DNA of 64,000 nucleotides from Candidatus Nanopelagicaceae bacterium (GCA_030730425.1 JANQVH010000012.1:1-64000); one strand, 5' to 3'; positions 8,234 to 18,067 are shown, counted from the first letter of the stretch. Translations and numbers: made by a program. Notes: a model not told the origin generated them from the letters alone.

Positions 8234-8335
8234 CTCTCTTCTCTGGCCACCGCCGACCTTCAAATAAACGGCGCCCCTTCCCCGGTGCCGTTTATCCCCC
8301 GCAATCCGTCGGCCGGCGGTGACCAGAGAAGAGAG
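8234..8335 (+). ncRNA. mraW RNA motif (structured 5' UTR of rsmH)
   Basis: The spacer between mraZ and rsmH folds into a long hairpin. A 13-bp perfect outer stem (8234-8246 with 8323-8335) continues through CACCGCC/GGCGGTG (8248-8254 with 8315-8321). An internal asymmetric loop holds GGCC (8311-8314). The apical stem of 12 bp (8264-8275 with 8284-8295, one G-U pair) closes a pyrimidine-rich CCTTCCCC loop. This position and shape fit the actinobacterial mraW RNA motif, a conserved structure in 5' UTRs of rsmH (mraW) operons whose ligand is unknown. There is no U-run, so it is not an intrinsic terminator. Confidence 0.75.
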
Positions 8336-8383
8336 TAAGAAAAAAATTAGTAATAACAACGATTAAGAAAAGGAGTTGCAGGG

Positions 8384-9331
8384 ATGAAACTAGAACACAC
8401 ATCAGTTCTACTAAATCGCTGCATCACTGTTTTATCAACCTCGCTAGAGAATAAAGAGACGCCAGTATTAGTTGATGCAACCTTAGGTCTAGGCGGTCAT
8501 TCACTTGCGCTATTAGAGAAGTTTCCAAAGTTGAAGATAATTGGTATTGATAGAGATAAGAGCGCAATTGATAAAGCTAGTCAACGACTCTCTTCTCACT
8601 TAGATCGCATCACTATTTTTCATGCTGTTTATGACCAGACCCCAAAACTCCTTGATTCACTTGGGATTTCATCGGTTGATGGAATTCTCTTTGATCTAGG
8701 AACTTCATCGATGCAACTGGATCAATCTGAGCGTGGCTTCTCCTACGCTCAGAGCGCGCCACTTGATATGCGTATGGATCAAAGCAGTGGCATTACAGCC
8801 CAAGAGGTAATAGATAGCTACTCCAGAGGCGAGTTGATTCGCATTATTCGCACCTATGGCGAAGAGAAGTTTGCTCAAAGAATTGTCGATAACATCATTG
8901 AGGCAAGAGGCGATAATTCAATAAAGAGCACTAGTGATCTTGCAGATTTAATCAAGCGATCTATTCCAGCTCCTGCAAGACGCCTTGGGGGAAATCCTGC
9001 TAAGCGGACTTTCCAAGCGCTTCGTATAGAAGTTAATCAAGAGCTAGCAATATTAGAGAGAGCAATTCCTGCCTGCCTAGAGCGTTTAAATATTGGTGGA
9101 CGTATGGTTGTGATGTCATTTCAATCTTTAGAAGATAAAATTGTTAAGAACTTCTTCACTCAAGCAACTGAGTCAAAGACCCCACTTGGCCTTCCAGTTG
9201 AGATTAAAGCCTTATCTGCAAAATTCTCCCTGGTATTTAATGGAAGTCAGAAAGCTAGTGAAGATGAGATCTCAGATAACTCTCGCGCAAAGTCGGTAAG
9301 ACTTAGAGCTATACAGCGGGTGGCTGCCTGA
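8384..9331 (+). CDS. rsmH: 16S rRNA (cytosine1402-N4)-methyltransferase RsmH (MraW)
   Basis: 315 residues. Methylates C1402 of 16S rRNA using S-adenosylmethionine. It begins with the family signature KLEHTSVLLNRC, followed by the SAM-binding VDATLGLGGHS and GIDRDKSAI. The central FDLGTSSMQLDQSERGFSY and APLDMRMD blocks and the late RTFQALRIEVNQEL and SFQSLEDKIVK blocks are all intact. AGGAG lies upstream of the ATG. Its leader is the structured mraW-type RNA. Its stop overlaps ftsL by one base (TGATG). Confidence 0.97.
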   Translation: MKLEHTSVLLNRCITVLSTSLENKETPVLVDATLGLGGHSLALLEKFPKLKIIGIDRDKSAIDKASQRLSSHLDRITIFHAVYDQTPKLLDSLGISSVDGILFDLGTSSMQLDQSERGFSYAQSAPLDMRMDQSSGITAQEVIDSYSRGELIRIIRTYGEEKFAQRIVDNIIEARGDNSIKSTSDLADLIKRSIPAPARRLGGNPAKRTFQALRIEVNQELAILERAIPACLERLNIGGRMVVMSFQSLEDKIVKNFFTQATESKTPLGLPVEIKALSAKFSLVFNGSQKASEDEISDNSRAKSVRLRAIQRVAA

Positions 9332-9753
9332 TGGCTCTCTCAGTTCTTAGCCCAGCCTTTGAGCGTTCAAAGAAATTAGCAATTGAGAAATCATCAAGAG
9401 CAATTCTCAAACTTGTTCCAGAGCTTCGCCCAACACCAGGGGCGCAAGCAACAGATCGCCTCTTCTATTCAATAGTTGGGGCGACCTTGGCGCTGGGCCT
9501 GCTCGGTCTTTTAGGGGTAAATATTCTTCTAGGAAATGATGCAGAAAGAGTTAGAGAGTTAAAAATTGAAGCAATACTCGTTAATGAAGAGCGCGAAGAA
9601 GCCCTTAGGCAAGTAGCTCTACTCTCAACTTCAGAGGCGCTAGCAGAGCGAGCATTCGCTCTTGGAATGATTCCAAGTAAATCACCAACTTTTCTTGATA
9701 TTTCAGCTCCCGCAGCAGTTGAGCCAGTGAAGGTGGTTAAAGAAAAACCATGA
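9331..9753 (+). CDS. ftsL: Cell division protein FtsL-like
   Basis: 140 residues of low sequence conservation but clear by architecture and position: a cytoplasmic basic N-terminus of about 50 residues, one membrane helix (about residues 50-68, ATLALGLLGLLGVNILL), then a periplasmic-side coiled coil (RVRELKIEAILVNEEREEAL) and an ALGMIP segment typical of FtsL/DivIC proteins. It lies between rsmH and ftsI and overlaps both by 1-4 nt. It is expected to scaffold FtsW-FtsI with FtsQ. Confidence 0.85.
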   Translation: MALSVLSPAFERSKKLAIEKSSRAILKLVPELRPTPGAQATDRLFYSIVGATLALGLLGLLGVNILLGNDAERVRELKIEAILVNEEREEALRQVALLSTSEALAERAFALGMIPSKSPTFLDISAPAAVEPVKVVKEKP

Positions 9754-11597
9754 GCCACCATAAGTTAGTTGAGAGAAGAATTAGCTACTTAGTTGCGATC
9801 TCACTAGTTATTCTCCTTGCTTTTGCAGTTCGTTTAATTGATATTCAGGGAGTTAGAGCGGCAGGCCTTGCAAATAAAGCTAGCAATGAATTGACTAAAA
9901 AGTCAGTAATTATGGCTCCTCGGGGAGCAATTACCGATATCAATGGTATTGAGTTTGCTAGAAGCGTTAGCGCCTATCGAATCCTGGTTGATCAGGAGAT
10001 AGTTGATCACCCTAAAGCGTTAGCAAAAATTGCAGCTCCGATATTAGATGTTGATCAGGATTGGCTAAAAGAACAATTAATTGGCGAGAGAAGATATGTT
10101 GTAATCAGCCAGAGCGTTAAACCACGAGTTTGGAGAGAATTAGAAGCGGCAGTTGATTCATACAATGATGAGATTGCAGAGAAAGAAAATGGCCTAGCTA
10201 AAAGGCTAATGGGATTTTTTGCTGAGCGGATCTATGTCCGCGAATACCCGGAAGGCGAGCTGGGAGCAGCAGTGATTGGCTTTATAAATAGAGCTGGCAG
10301 CGGGGCAGCCGGGCTCGAATACAGCATGAATTCAACTCTGAGCGGCATTGATGGCCATTACACCTATGCCAATGCGGCCGGAACAATAATTCCTGGAACC
10401 CAGAAGATAACTACAGAGGCAGTTCGTGGAAATACCGTCAAGTTAACTATTGATAGAGATGTGCAATGGGTAGCACAAGAGGCGATAAGAACCGTTGTTA
10501 AGAGCTCTAGAGCGCTATCAGGCACAGTAGTTGTTATGGATCCAGCAACTGGGCAGGTGCTAGCTCACGCAACATATCCTTCTTTCACACCTGGCGATAC
10601 GAAAGATGTAGATCCCTATCGCTGGCAGAACCCTTCAGTGCAAGAAGTCTATGAACCAGGCTCTACTGGAAAAGTAATGACAATTGCTGCTGCAGTTGAA
10701 GAGGGAATGATTTCACCTGAGAGCGTTATGACTATTCCATGGAAACTAAAACGCTCTAATAAAGTATTTAGTGATCATGATAAGCATCCAACTCAGAGGC
10801 TAACTCTCACCGGCGCACTTGCCGTCTCTAGTAATACTGGTGCGATAAAGGTGGGGGAGATGCTCTCTAATGACAAGCTTCACTCATATTTAAAGAAGTT
10901 TGGAATTGCTGAAAAAGCAAACTCTGGCCTTCCTGGCGAGGAGAGTGGCAAGCTACTTGATGTTAAAGAGTGGTCAGGAACTACTGCCCCAACGGTGGCA
11001 TTTGGTCAGGGTTATTCGCTAACCGCCCTTCAGGCTACATCTGTTTTTGCAACCATTGCCAATGATGGCCTTCGAGTAACGCCAACTGTTATTGCAGGAA
11101 TTAGCGATGGGGCAGGCAGATATACCCCGGCAAGTCAGCAGAAGTCGGTAAGAGTTATTAGCGCAGATACTGCCAAAAAAATGCGACTTATGATGGAGAG
11201 CGTTGCTAGCGCTAGAGGAACGGCGGCATCAGCGGCTATCGATGGCTACCGCGTAGCTGGAAAGACTGGAACTGCGATGAGATATAACCCTAAGTGTGGT
11301 TGCTATAGCGGATATACCGCTTCATTTATTGGCTTTGCTCCTGCAGATAAACCCGAGTTTGTAGTTTCAGTAACAATTCAAGATCCTAAGGGACTTCATT
11401 GGGGTGGCTATTTAGGTGGCCCTGTATTTAACAAAGTTATGAGTTTTGTCCTAAAAGATAAAGCAATTCGCCCTACAGCTCCAGCAACTACCACTTATGC
11501 TCTTAATGAGAAAGAGTTGAAAGCAAAGATTGAGTTAATGACCGGGGGAGCTCAAGCATCAGGGGCTAAGAGAGTTAAAGCGAGTGAAAATGGCTGA
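9750..11597 (+). CDS. ftsI: Septal peptidoglycan transpeptidase FtsI (PBP3-type)
   Basis: 615-residue class B penicillin-binding protein. One N-terminal membrane helix (about residues 12-31) is followed by the PBP dimer domain (MAPRGAITDINGIEFA). The transpeptidase domain has SxxK at 305-308 (STGK), SxN at 360-362 and KTGT at 505-508. No PASTA repeat follows. A Cys-Gly-Cys pair (about 516-518) lies just after KTGT in the extracytoplasmic domain. It cross-links septal peptidoglycan together with FtsW. The ATGA overlap with ftsL suggests coupled translation. Confidence 0.95.
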   Translation: MSHHKLVERRISYLVAISLVILLAFAVRLIDIQGVRAAGLANKASNELTKKSVIMAPRGAITDINGIEFARSVSAYRILVDQEIVDHPKALAKIAAPILDVDQDWLKEQLIGERRYVVISQSVKPRVWRELEAAVDSYNDEIAEKENGLAKRLMGFFAERIYVREYPEGELGAAVIGFINRAGSGAAGLEYSMNSTLSGIDGHYTYANAAGTIIPGTQKITTEAVRGNTVKLTIDRDVQWVAQEAIRTVVKSSRALSGTVVVMDPATGQVLAHATYPSFTPGDTKDVDPYRWQNPSVQEVYEPGSTGKVMTIAAAVEEGMISPESVMTIPWKLKRSNKVFSDHDKHPTQRLTLTGALAVSSNTGAIKVGEMLSNDKLHSYLKKFGIAEKANSGLPGEESGKLLDVKEWSGTTAPTVAFGQGYSLTALQATSVFATIANDGLRVTPTVIAGISDGAGRYTPASQQKSVRVISADTAKKMRLMMESVASARGTAASAAIDGYRVAGKTGTAMRYNPKCGCYSGYTASFIGFAPADKPEFVVSVTIQDPKGLHWGGYLGGPVFNKVMSFVLKDKAIRPTAPATTTYALNEKELKAKIELMTGGAQASGAKRVKASENG

Positions 11598-13095
11598 GAT
11601 GCGACGCTTCGAAGCTAATGTTAAAAGGCTTGGCGATGTCGCATCTTTTCTAGGAATTGAAATTAGTGAAGAGTTTAAATCTCTTGAGATAACTGGTATT
11701 TCTAGCTCTTCCAATAAAATCAATGAGGGGGAGCTATTCATAGCACTTGCCGGCGAAAAACATCACGGAGCTCAATTTGCTCTAGATGCCAAAAGAGCTG
11801 GCGCAACTGCATTACTAACAGATAAAGAGGGCCAAGATATTGCCTTAGGCAAACTTGGCGATTTCCCAATTCTTACCATCGAAAACCCTAGAAATAAGAG
11901 TGGATATTTAGCAGATTGGTTTAACCAATCTCCAAGCAGAGCGCTTTTTCTAGCAGGAATAACTGGCACTAATGGCAAGACCACAACCTCATTTTTATTA
12001 AAGCAGATATGGGAATTTGCCTGGATGGAGGCTGGTCTAATTGGAACTATTGGAATTGAGATTGGCCAGGATAGATTTAGCGCTAGCCACACCACTCCTG
12101 AAGCTGATCAACTTCATAACATTCTCTCTATTATGCAAGAAAGACATATTCGCGCAGCAGCTATTGAGGTAAGTAGCCATGCGCTATCTCTTAATCGAGT
12201 AGATGGCGCTTACTTCTCTGCTGCTGCCTTTACTAACTTGACGCAAGATCACCTGGATTTTCATGGCGATATGGAGAGTTACTACCAAGCTAAAAAGAAG
12301 CTATTTAATGCTCAGAGCTGCCAAGCTGCCTTTATCAATGTGGATGATGCCTATGGAGCGCGGCTTGCAGGTGAGATAGCAATGGTTCCAACGACTATCT
12401 CTCGTAGGGATAGTAAAGCCCATTGGTATTACCAAGAGATTAAGAGCTCATCTAAAGGATATGAAGTTGAGGTGCGAGGTAGAGATGGAATTCTCATCTC
12501 AGGTCAACTAAATCTCATCGGTGAACATAATCTAGATAATGCACTCATGGCTATGGCGATAGCTTTAGAAAGTGGCGTTGATCCATTAGTGATTGGAAAC
12601 TCCCTGATAACTCTTAAGGGAGCTCCAGGGCGCTTGGAGAGTATTGATTGTGGTCAAGAATTCTTAGCCTTAGTTGATTACGCTCACACGCCAGATGCTG
12701 TTGAGAAAGTGCTGGCAACGCTTCGGAAAATTAGCAGCGCAAAGATAATTGCAATCCTTGGATGTGGAGGCAATCGCGATAAATCAAAGCGCCCTCTGAT
12801 GGGCAAGGCCCTACTTTCTGGAAGTGATATTGCAATATTTACTAGCGATAATCCAAGAGATGAAGATCCTGGGGAGATATTAAAAGAGATGCAAGGCTTC
12901 CTTGCAGTTAACTCACCTAGCGCTGTAATCGCAGATCGCCATTCAGCAATTAAGTATGGCGTTGAAAGAGCTGAAGCTGGAGATATTTTGGTGGTCTTGG
13001 GTAAGGGCCATGAAGTTGGTCAAGAAATTAAGGGAGTTAAACTTCCATTTAGCGATCAAGATGTTTTGCAAAAGTGCATTGAGGCCGAACTATGA
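11590..13095 (+). CDS. murE: UDP-MurNAc-L-Ala-D-Glu:meso-diaminopimelate ligase MurE
   Basis: ATP-dependent ligase adding the third stem-peptide residue. The ATP loop TGTNGKTT is at about residues 125-132, with HTTPEADQ and NLTQDHLDFHG in the central domain. The C-terminal domain carries DNPR at about 420-423, the signature for meso-diaminopimelate rather than lysine, followed by LGKGHE. The start could be GTG 11584 or ATG 11590; both overlap ftsI and no strong ribosome site decides. Length (about 501) is normal. Confidence 0.96.
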   Translation: MAEMRRFEANVKRLGDVASFLGIEISEEFKSLEITGISSSSNKINEGELFIALAGEKHHGAQFALDAKRAGATALLTDKEGQDIALGKLGDFPILTIENPRNKSGYLADWFNQSPSRALFLAGITGTNGKTTTSFLLKQIWEFAWMEAGLIGTIGIEIGQDRFSASHTTPEADQLHNILSIMQERHIRAAAIEVSSHALSLNRVDGAYFSAAAFTNLTQDHLDFHGDMESYYQAKKKLFNAQSCQAAFINVDDAYGARLAGEIAMVPTTISRRDSKAHWYYQEIKSSSKGYEVEVRGRDGILISGQLNLIGEHNLDNALMAMAIALESGVDPLVIGNSLITLKGAPGRLESIDCGQEFLALVDYAHTPDAVEKVLATLRKISSAKIIAILGCGGNRDKSKRPLMGKALLSGSDIAIFTSDNPRDEDPGEILKEMQGFLAVNSPSAVIADRHSAIKYGVERAEAGDILVVLGKGHEVGQEIKGVKLPFSDQDVLQKCIEAEL

Positions 13096-14477
13096 TTCAA
13101 ATGAGCATTGCAGAGATGGCTCAGATCATGGGGGGTAGAGCCCATGGCGATGTTGAGCTATCAAATCAAGCGCAATTTCACTTTGACTCCAGAGAGGTCA
13201 GAGCAGGGGATATCTTCTTAGCTTTAAAAGGTGAGAGAGCTGATGGCCATGACTATGTAGCTGATGCAATATCGAGCGGGGCGGCGTTAAGTATTGTCTC
13301 TCAAGCGGTATCTAGCCCTCACATTTTGGTTGGTGATGTGTTGGTAGCGATAGCAAAATTAGCTTCTCATGTAAGAGGTGAGTTAAAAGATTTAAAGGTA
13401 ATTGGAATTACTGGAAGCCAGGGAAAGACAACAACTAAAGATCTACTCTTTTCTATCCTTAGCAATGAAGGTGAAACTATTGCCTCACTTGCCTCCTTTA
13501 ATAATGAACTTGGAGTTCCCTTAACTCTGCTGCGCTGCACAGATAAGAGTAAATATTGCATCCTTGAGATGGGCGCTAGAAAGAGCGGAGATATCGCTGC
13601 TTTAACCTCACTTGCAAATCCTGATGTTGGCGCAGTGCTAAAGGTAGGAAATGCTCATCTTGGCCAATTTGGTTCTCAAGAAATGATTGCCAAGACCAAG
13701 GGTGAGTTAATTGCTGGATTAAAGAGTGGCGCAGTTGCAGTATTAGGAACCTATGACTCCTTTACTCCAGAGATGGCAAGTGCGAAAGGTGTTATGCGAG
13801 TGACTTTTGGCGATAGCGCTAAATGTGATATTCGCGCAGCTGATATTGAAGCCAGGGGAGGCTTTGCCCACTTTGATTTAGTAATTGGAAGTGATCGCCA
13901 TGCAGTGGAGCTACAAATTCTTGGCCTCCATCAGATATCAAATGCCCTCGCCGCAGCAGCGATTGCTAGCTCTCTCGGAGTAAGCGTTAATAGAATTGCA
14001 TCGGCTCTTTCAAATCATGCCCCACTTAGTAAGTGGCGCATGGAGTTAGATGAGGCAAATGGCTTGACTCTTATCAATGATTCTTACAACGCAAACCCAG
14101 AGAGTATGGAGGCAGCTCTTAAGGTTTTATCTCTTCTCGCCCAAGAAAGAGGCGGGCGCTCTTGGGCCTTTCTTGGTCTAATGCATGAGTTGGGGGAGGC
14201 CTCAGATCAGATGCATGAAGAAATTGGAGTAATAGCGCAGAATTTAGGAATTGACTATTTAGTTGCTATCAATAGTAAGTCTTATCTAAAGCAGATTAAT
14301 CCCTCAATAGTTACCGCGCGACACTTTGATAACTGGAAAGAATCGTTATCGCTATTTTCAGAGTTTAATCCAGGCGATGTAATTCTAGTTAAGGCCTCAA
14401 GAGCTGAAGGGCTTGAAGAGTTAGCTAGCGCAATTAAAACCAGCGTCATGATCGAGGCAGAAGGAGAGAGCATATGA
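13092..14477 (+). CDS. murF: UDP-MurNAc-tripeptide:D-Ala-D-Ala ligase MurF
   Basis: 461 residues. Adds D-Ala-D-Ala to the UDP-MurNAc-tripeptide. N-terminal domain with FDSREVRAGDIFLALKGERADGHDY, ATP loop ITGSQGKTTTKD, then FNNELGVPLTLL, EMGARKSGDIA and the C-terminal NDSYNANPESM motif are all present. It overlaps murE and mraY by 4 nt each. No D-Ala-D-Ala ligase gene is in the window. Confidence 0.96.
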   Translation: MIQMSIAEMAQIMGGRAHGDVELSNQAQFHFDSREVRAGDIFLALKGERADGHDYVADAISSGAALSIVSQAVSSPHILVGDVLVAIAKLASHVRGELKDLKVIGITGSQGKTTTKDLLFSILSNEGETIASLASFNNELGVPLTLLRCTDKSKYCILEMGARKSGDIAALTSLANPDVGAVLKVGNAHLGQFGSQEMIAKTKGELIAGLKSGAVAVLGTYDSFTPEMASAKGVMRVTFGDSAKCDIRAADIEARGGFAHFDLVIGSDRHAVELQILGLHQISNALAAAAIASSLGVSVNRIASALSNHAPLSKWRMELDEANGLTLINDSYNANPESMEAALKVLSLLAQERGGRSWAFLGLMHELGEASDQMHEEIGVIAQNLGIDYLVAINSKSYLKQINPSIVTARHFDNWKESLSLFSEFNPGDVILVKASRAEGLEELASAIKTSVMIEAEGESI

Positions 14478-15532
14478 GAGGTATTTTAATTTCAGGGGCT
14501 ACGGCCTTTCTAATTAGCTTCCTTCTTACCCCGGTATTTATCAAGTTCTTATCGCGCAAGGGCTACGGCCAGCAGATAAGAGATGATGGACCAAAGAGCC
14601 ATCATATAAAGCGTGGTACGCCAACTATGGGCGGTGTGATTCTGATTCTGGCAGCAATTGCTGGATATCTACTCTCTCATCTATTTACTGGAGCAGCGCT
14701 GACAACTTCAGCGGTTTTGGTAATTGCTTTGATAGTTTGCCTTGGTCTGATTGGGTATTTAGATGATTGGCTAAAGGTAGTAAAGCAGCGCTCACTAGGT
14801 CTAAAGGCGAGAGAAAAACTGCTAACACAAGGAATTGTTGCTGGTGGATTTGGTTATTTAGCCACCAGATTTCCTGATGATCTTGGGCTCACTCCAATGT
14901 CGCAGTATCTATCAACTGTTAAAGATACTTCGATAAAGCTTGGCATGGTGCTAGTAATTCTTCTAGCAATCTTGATGGTGCTTGGCGCAAGTAATGGAGT
15001 TAATTTAACCGATGGTTTAGATGGCTTAGCAACTGGGGCTGCAGTAATGTCATTTCTAGCCTTTGTCTTAATTGGGGTCTGGGAGTTTGGTCAGCGCTGC
15101 GAAGTGGTTGGTAGCGGTAATTGTTATAACGTGCGAGATCCACTAGATCTTGCAGTTCTCTCAGCTGCCCTTGCTGGATCTTGCGCAGGATTTCTCTGGT
15201 GGAACGCCTCTCCTGCAAGAATATTTATGGGCGATACCGGCTCACTTGCGATAGGTGGCGGCCTAGCTGGCCTTGCTATGACTCTAAGAACTGAGCTTCT
15301 ACTAATTCCTCTAGGTGGTTTATTTGTGATCATCACTCTCTCAGTGATCATCCAGACTAGCTACTTCAAGTTAAGCGGCGGCAAGAGAGTATTTAAAATG
15401 GCGCCTTTGCAACATCACTTTGAATTACTGGGATGGGGCGAGGTCACAATTGTTATTCGCTTCTGGATTGTGGCAGGGCTCTGCGTTGCTGCAGGTCTTG
15501 GACTCTTTTATGCTCAATGGGTGGTTGCGTGA
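14474..15532 (+). CDS. mraY: Phospho-MurNAc-pentapeptide translocase MraY
   Basis: 352-residue polytopic membrane enzyme with about ten helices. It transfers phospho-MurNAc-pentapeptide to undecaprenyl phosphate to form lipid I. Visible signatures are HHIKRGTPTMGG, the Asp-rich GYLDDWLKV, NLTDGLDGLA and FMGDTGSLAIGG, plus FKMAPLQHHFELLG on the last cytoplasmic loop. Start and stop overlap its neighbours by 4 nt. Confidence 0.97.
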   Translation: MRGILISGATAFLISFLLTPVFIKFLSRKGYGQQIRDDGPKSHHIKRGTPTMGGVILILAAIAGYLLSHLFTGAALTTSAVLVIALIVCLGLIGYLDDWLKVVKQRSLGLKAREKLLTQGIVAGGFGYLATRFPDDLGLTPMSQYLSTVKDTSIKLGMVLVILLAILMVLGASNGVNLTDGLDGLATGAAVMSFLAFVLIGVWEFGQRCEVVGSGNCYNVRDPLDLAVLSAALAGSCAGFLWWNASPARIFMGDTGSLAIGGGLAGLAMTLRTELLLIPLGGLFVIITLSVIIQTSYFKLSGGKRVFKMAPLQHHFELLGWGEVTIVIRFWIVAGLCVAAGLGLFYAQWVVA

Positions 15533-16896
15533 GTCAGAGTTTTATTGATTCCCTAAGTGGAGCCAGATGCATTCTCTTTGGAGCTGGCATCACCGGGGCC
15601 CCGACATTAAAGTTTTTGAAATCACGGGGAGCAATTGTCATTTCAGTTGATGAAAAAGTTATAGGCCCTGAGATAAAGAGTGAGTTAAAGGCTGAGGATT
15701 TAGTTGGAGTAAAGTTGGCAGTTGTTTCGCCAGGATGGAGAGTTGATCATCCATTAATTAAGGTGGCATTAAGGGCTGGGATTGAAATAATTAGTGAAAT
15801 TGATCTTGCCTGGAGAGTCAAGGAGCAGATCGCTCCAAATCAGCGCTGGATCGCTCTGACTGGCACAAATGGAAAAACAACCGCTATTCAGATGCTTGAA
15901 TCAATGCTTATTCAATCTGGAATCAAAGCAAAAGCATGTGGAAATCTTGGGTATACCGCAATTGAGGCGGTAGTTGAATCTGGCTCAGATATTTTGGCCC
16001 TTGAGCTCTCATCATTTCAATTGGAGTGGAGCAAGCTGGCTCACTTTGAATCAGTTGCAATATTAAATGTTGCTCAGGACCATATCGATTGGCATGGAAG
16101 CTTTGAAAATTACCTTGCTGCAAAGTTAAAGATCGCAGATCTAGCTGATTTAGTTATTCTCAATAGAGATGATCAATACCTTGCAGAGAGTGGCAAGAAG
16201 CTCTCAAAGAAGGTTATCTGGATATCGCTCCAAGTTCCAGGCAAAAATGAGATTGGTCTTGTTGAAAATATCATTGTTGACCGAGCATTTATCAATGGCG
16301 ATGCTGAGGCTCTATTTGAACTCGGCGATGTCACTCCATCTGTGGGCCATAATGTTTCTAATGCGATGGCTGCTGCGGGCCTTGCTAGAAGTATTGGAGC
16401 AAGCCCTAGCGCGATAGCTCAAGGGTTAAGAAGCTTTAAGTTAGATCACCATCGACTTGAAGTTGTTCTCACTAGTGGCGGGATAACTTTTATAGATGAT
16501 TCAAAAGCTACAAATCCTCATGCCGCAATTGCAGCCATTCAATCTCAACTGGAGTCAATCTGGATAGCTGGAGGCCTTGCAAAAGGAGCGGCCATGGATG
16601 AGTTAGCTAGGAGATCTAAAGGTCGAATTAAAGCTGCAATATTAATTGGAAGTGATGCCACAATTATTCAAAGTGCGCTACTAAAAGAGAGCCCTAATCT
16701 TGCTATCTATATGACCGATTCGAATTTAACGGGAATAGATGTGATGGCTCAGGTGATGGGAATTGTAAAAAATATTGCAGTAAGCGGGGATGTTGTCCTG
16801 CTAGCCCCAGCTTGCGCATCAATGGATCAATTCAAGAACTATGCCGATCGCGGCGATATCTTTACCCAAGCGGCAAAGGAGGCATTTGGTGAGTAA
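15529..16896 (+). CDS. murD: UDP-MurNAc-L-Ala:D-Glu ligase MurD
   Basis: About 455 residues. Adds D-glutamate to UDP-MurNAc-L-Ala. It has an N-terminal Rossmann-like domain (LFGAGITGAPTLKFL), ATP loop ALTGTNGKTTAIQML, LELSSFQLEWS, NVAQDHIDWHGSFENY and the C-terminal FIDDSKATNPHA. The reading frame is open back to 15433 inside mraY, but GTG 15529, overlapping the mraY stop as GTGA, starts at the family N-terminus and is chosen. It overlaps ftsW by 8 nt. Confidence 0.95.
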   Translation: MSQSFIDSLSGARCILFGAGITGAPTLKFLKSRGAIVISVDEKVIGPEIKSELKAEDLVGVKLAVVSPGWRVDHPLIKVALRAGIEIISEIDLAWRVKEQIAPNQRWIALTGTNGKTTAIQMLESMLIQSGIKAKACGNLGYTAIEAVVESGSDILALELSSFQLEWSKLAHFESVAILNVAQDHIDWHGSFENYLAAKLKIADLADLVILNRDDQYLAESGKKLSKKVIWISLQVPGKNEIGLVENIIVDRAFINGDAEALFELGDVTPSVGHNVSNAMAAAGLARSIGASPSAIAQGLRSFKLDHHRLEVVLTSGGITFIDDSKATNPHAAIAAIQSQLESIWIAGGLAKGAAMDELARRSKGRIKAAILIGSDATIIQSALLKESPNLAIYMTDSNLTGIDVMAQVMGIVKNIAVSGDVVLLAPACASMDQFKNYADRGDIFTQAAKEAFGE

Positions 16897-18067
16897 ATCA
16901 AAGCCATTATTTGCCACCCCCGCATCTGCTTATTATTTGATTTTAGGCTCAGTAGTGGCCCTATCTTCGCTGGGGCTAGTGATGGTTCTAAGCGCATCCT
17001 CGGTTAAGTCTTTAAGAGAGTCGGGTAACTCATTTAGTTTTGTTGCCCGACAAGCTCTCTTTCTAATTCTGGCAGCAGGACTTGCCTGGGTAGCTATGAA
17101 GCTTAGATATGAGCTCTGGAAACCGATAGCTCAAGTCTCACTAGTTTTCTCCTGCGCACTTCTAATCCTTCCTCAGATTGGTGGAATCGGTAAAACTGTT
17201 GGTGGAAATACCAACTGGATTGAAATTGGAAGCTTTACCCTCCAGCCCAGTGAGTTTGCAAAACTTGGTTTGATTCTTTGGTGCGCCCTAAGGCTACGTA
17301 TTCATGATCAGAGGGCTAGTGAGTCACTACCAAGCAATCCTGCTCGATTGATAGTTCCTGGTTTTGCCTTGATTATGACCTTAATCATGATTGGCAATGA
17401 TCTTGGTACGGCGGCAGTGGTATCTGGAATCATCGCGGGAATTCTCTTCATTTCCGGATTGCCGCTAAGAGTATTTGGAATTTTAAGCCTTGTGGGCAGC
17501 GCAATATTTGCTGCCTTTATTCTGCCAAACGCCAATCGCATGAATCGCTTCTCTGCATTCTTTGATCCATTTGCTGACGAGAATTATCAAGGTGTTGGTT
17601 GGCAGCAAGCTCATAGCATCATGGGACTTGCTTCAGGTGGGGCGCTTGGAACGGGCCTTGGAAGTAGTAAGCAGAAGTGGGGCAGCCTTCCTGAAGTTCA
17701 TACTGACTTTATATTTGCAGTAATTGGTGAGGAGTTTGGGTTACTAGGAACTCTGGCAACTCTTGGTCTATTTGGAATCTTGATACTTGGAATATTTAAA
17801 GTTGCGCTAAATGCACAGAATTCATTTGATCGCTATGTCTGCGCTGGTATTGGATGTTGGATTGCAGTGCAAGTACTTCTTAATATCGGAACAGTAATTA
17901 GCGTGATTCCAGTAGTTGGAGTGACTCTGCCGCTGATTTCCTATGGTGGCTCCTCTCTTATCGCCACCTTCATCGCCCTTGGCTTTGTGCTCGGGGTTTT
18001 GCGCCGAGACCCTCAGATTGCTTCAGAGATTCGCCAGCGTAAGGCGGCAAGAACTGCGAGAGGATAA
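16889..18067 (+). CDS. ftsW: Septal peptidoglycan glycosyltransferase FtsW (SEDS family)
   Basis: About 392 residues with roughly ten membrane helices. The SEDS protein polymerises lipid II at the septum with FtsI. Family motifs include LQPSEFAKLGLI, the large extracytoplasmic loop WQQAHSIMGLASGGALGTGLG, SLPEVHTDFIFAVIGEE and GVTLPLISYGGSS. GTG 16889 is preceded by AAAGGAGG (16875-16882), which fixes the start inside the end of murD. Confidence 0.95.
   Translation: MSKSKPLFATPASAYYLILGSVVALSSLGLVMVLSASSVKSLRESGNSFSFVARQALFLILAAGLAWVAMKLRYELWKPIAQVSLVFSCALLILPQIGGIGKTVGGNTNWIEIGSFTLQPSEFAKLGLILWCALRLRIHDQRASESLPSNPARLIVPGFALIMTLIMIGNDLGTAAVVSGIIAGILFISGLPLRVFGILSLVGSAIFAAFILPNANRMNRFSAFFDPFADENYQGVGWQQAHSIMGLASGGALGTGLGSSKQKWGSLPEVHTDFIFAVIGEEFGLLGTLATLGLFGILILGIFKVALNAQNSFDRYVCAGIGCWIAVQVLLNIGTVISVIPVVGVTLPLISYGGSSLIATFIALGFVLGVLRRDPQIASEIRQRKAARTARG

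Noticed and set aside
8234-8335. Long hairpin read as an intrinsic terminator after mraZ
   Set aside because: No T-run follows on either strand, the structure has internal loops, and its place before rsmH fits the mraW RNA class.
15433-15528. Upstream extension of murD into mraY
   Set aside because: The extra 32 residues are cysteine-rich read-through of mraY in another frame; GTG 15529 matches the MurD N-terminus.
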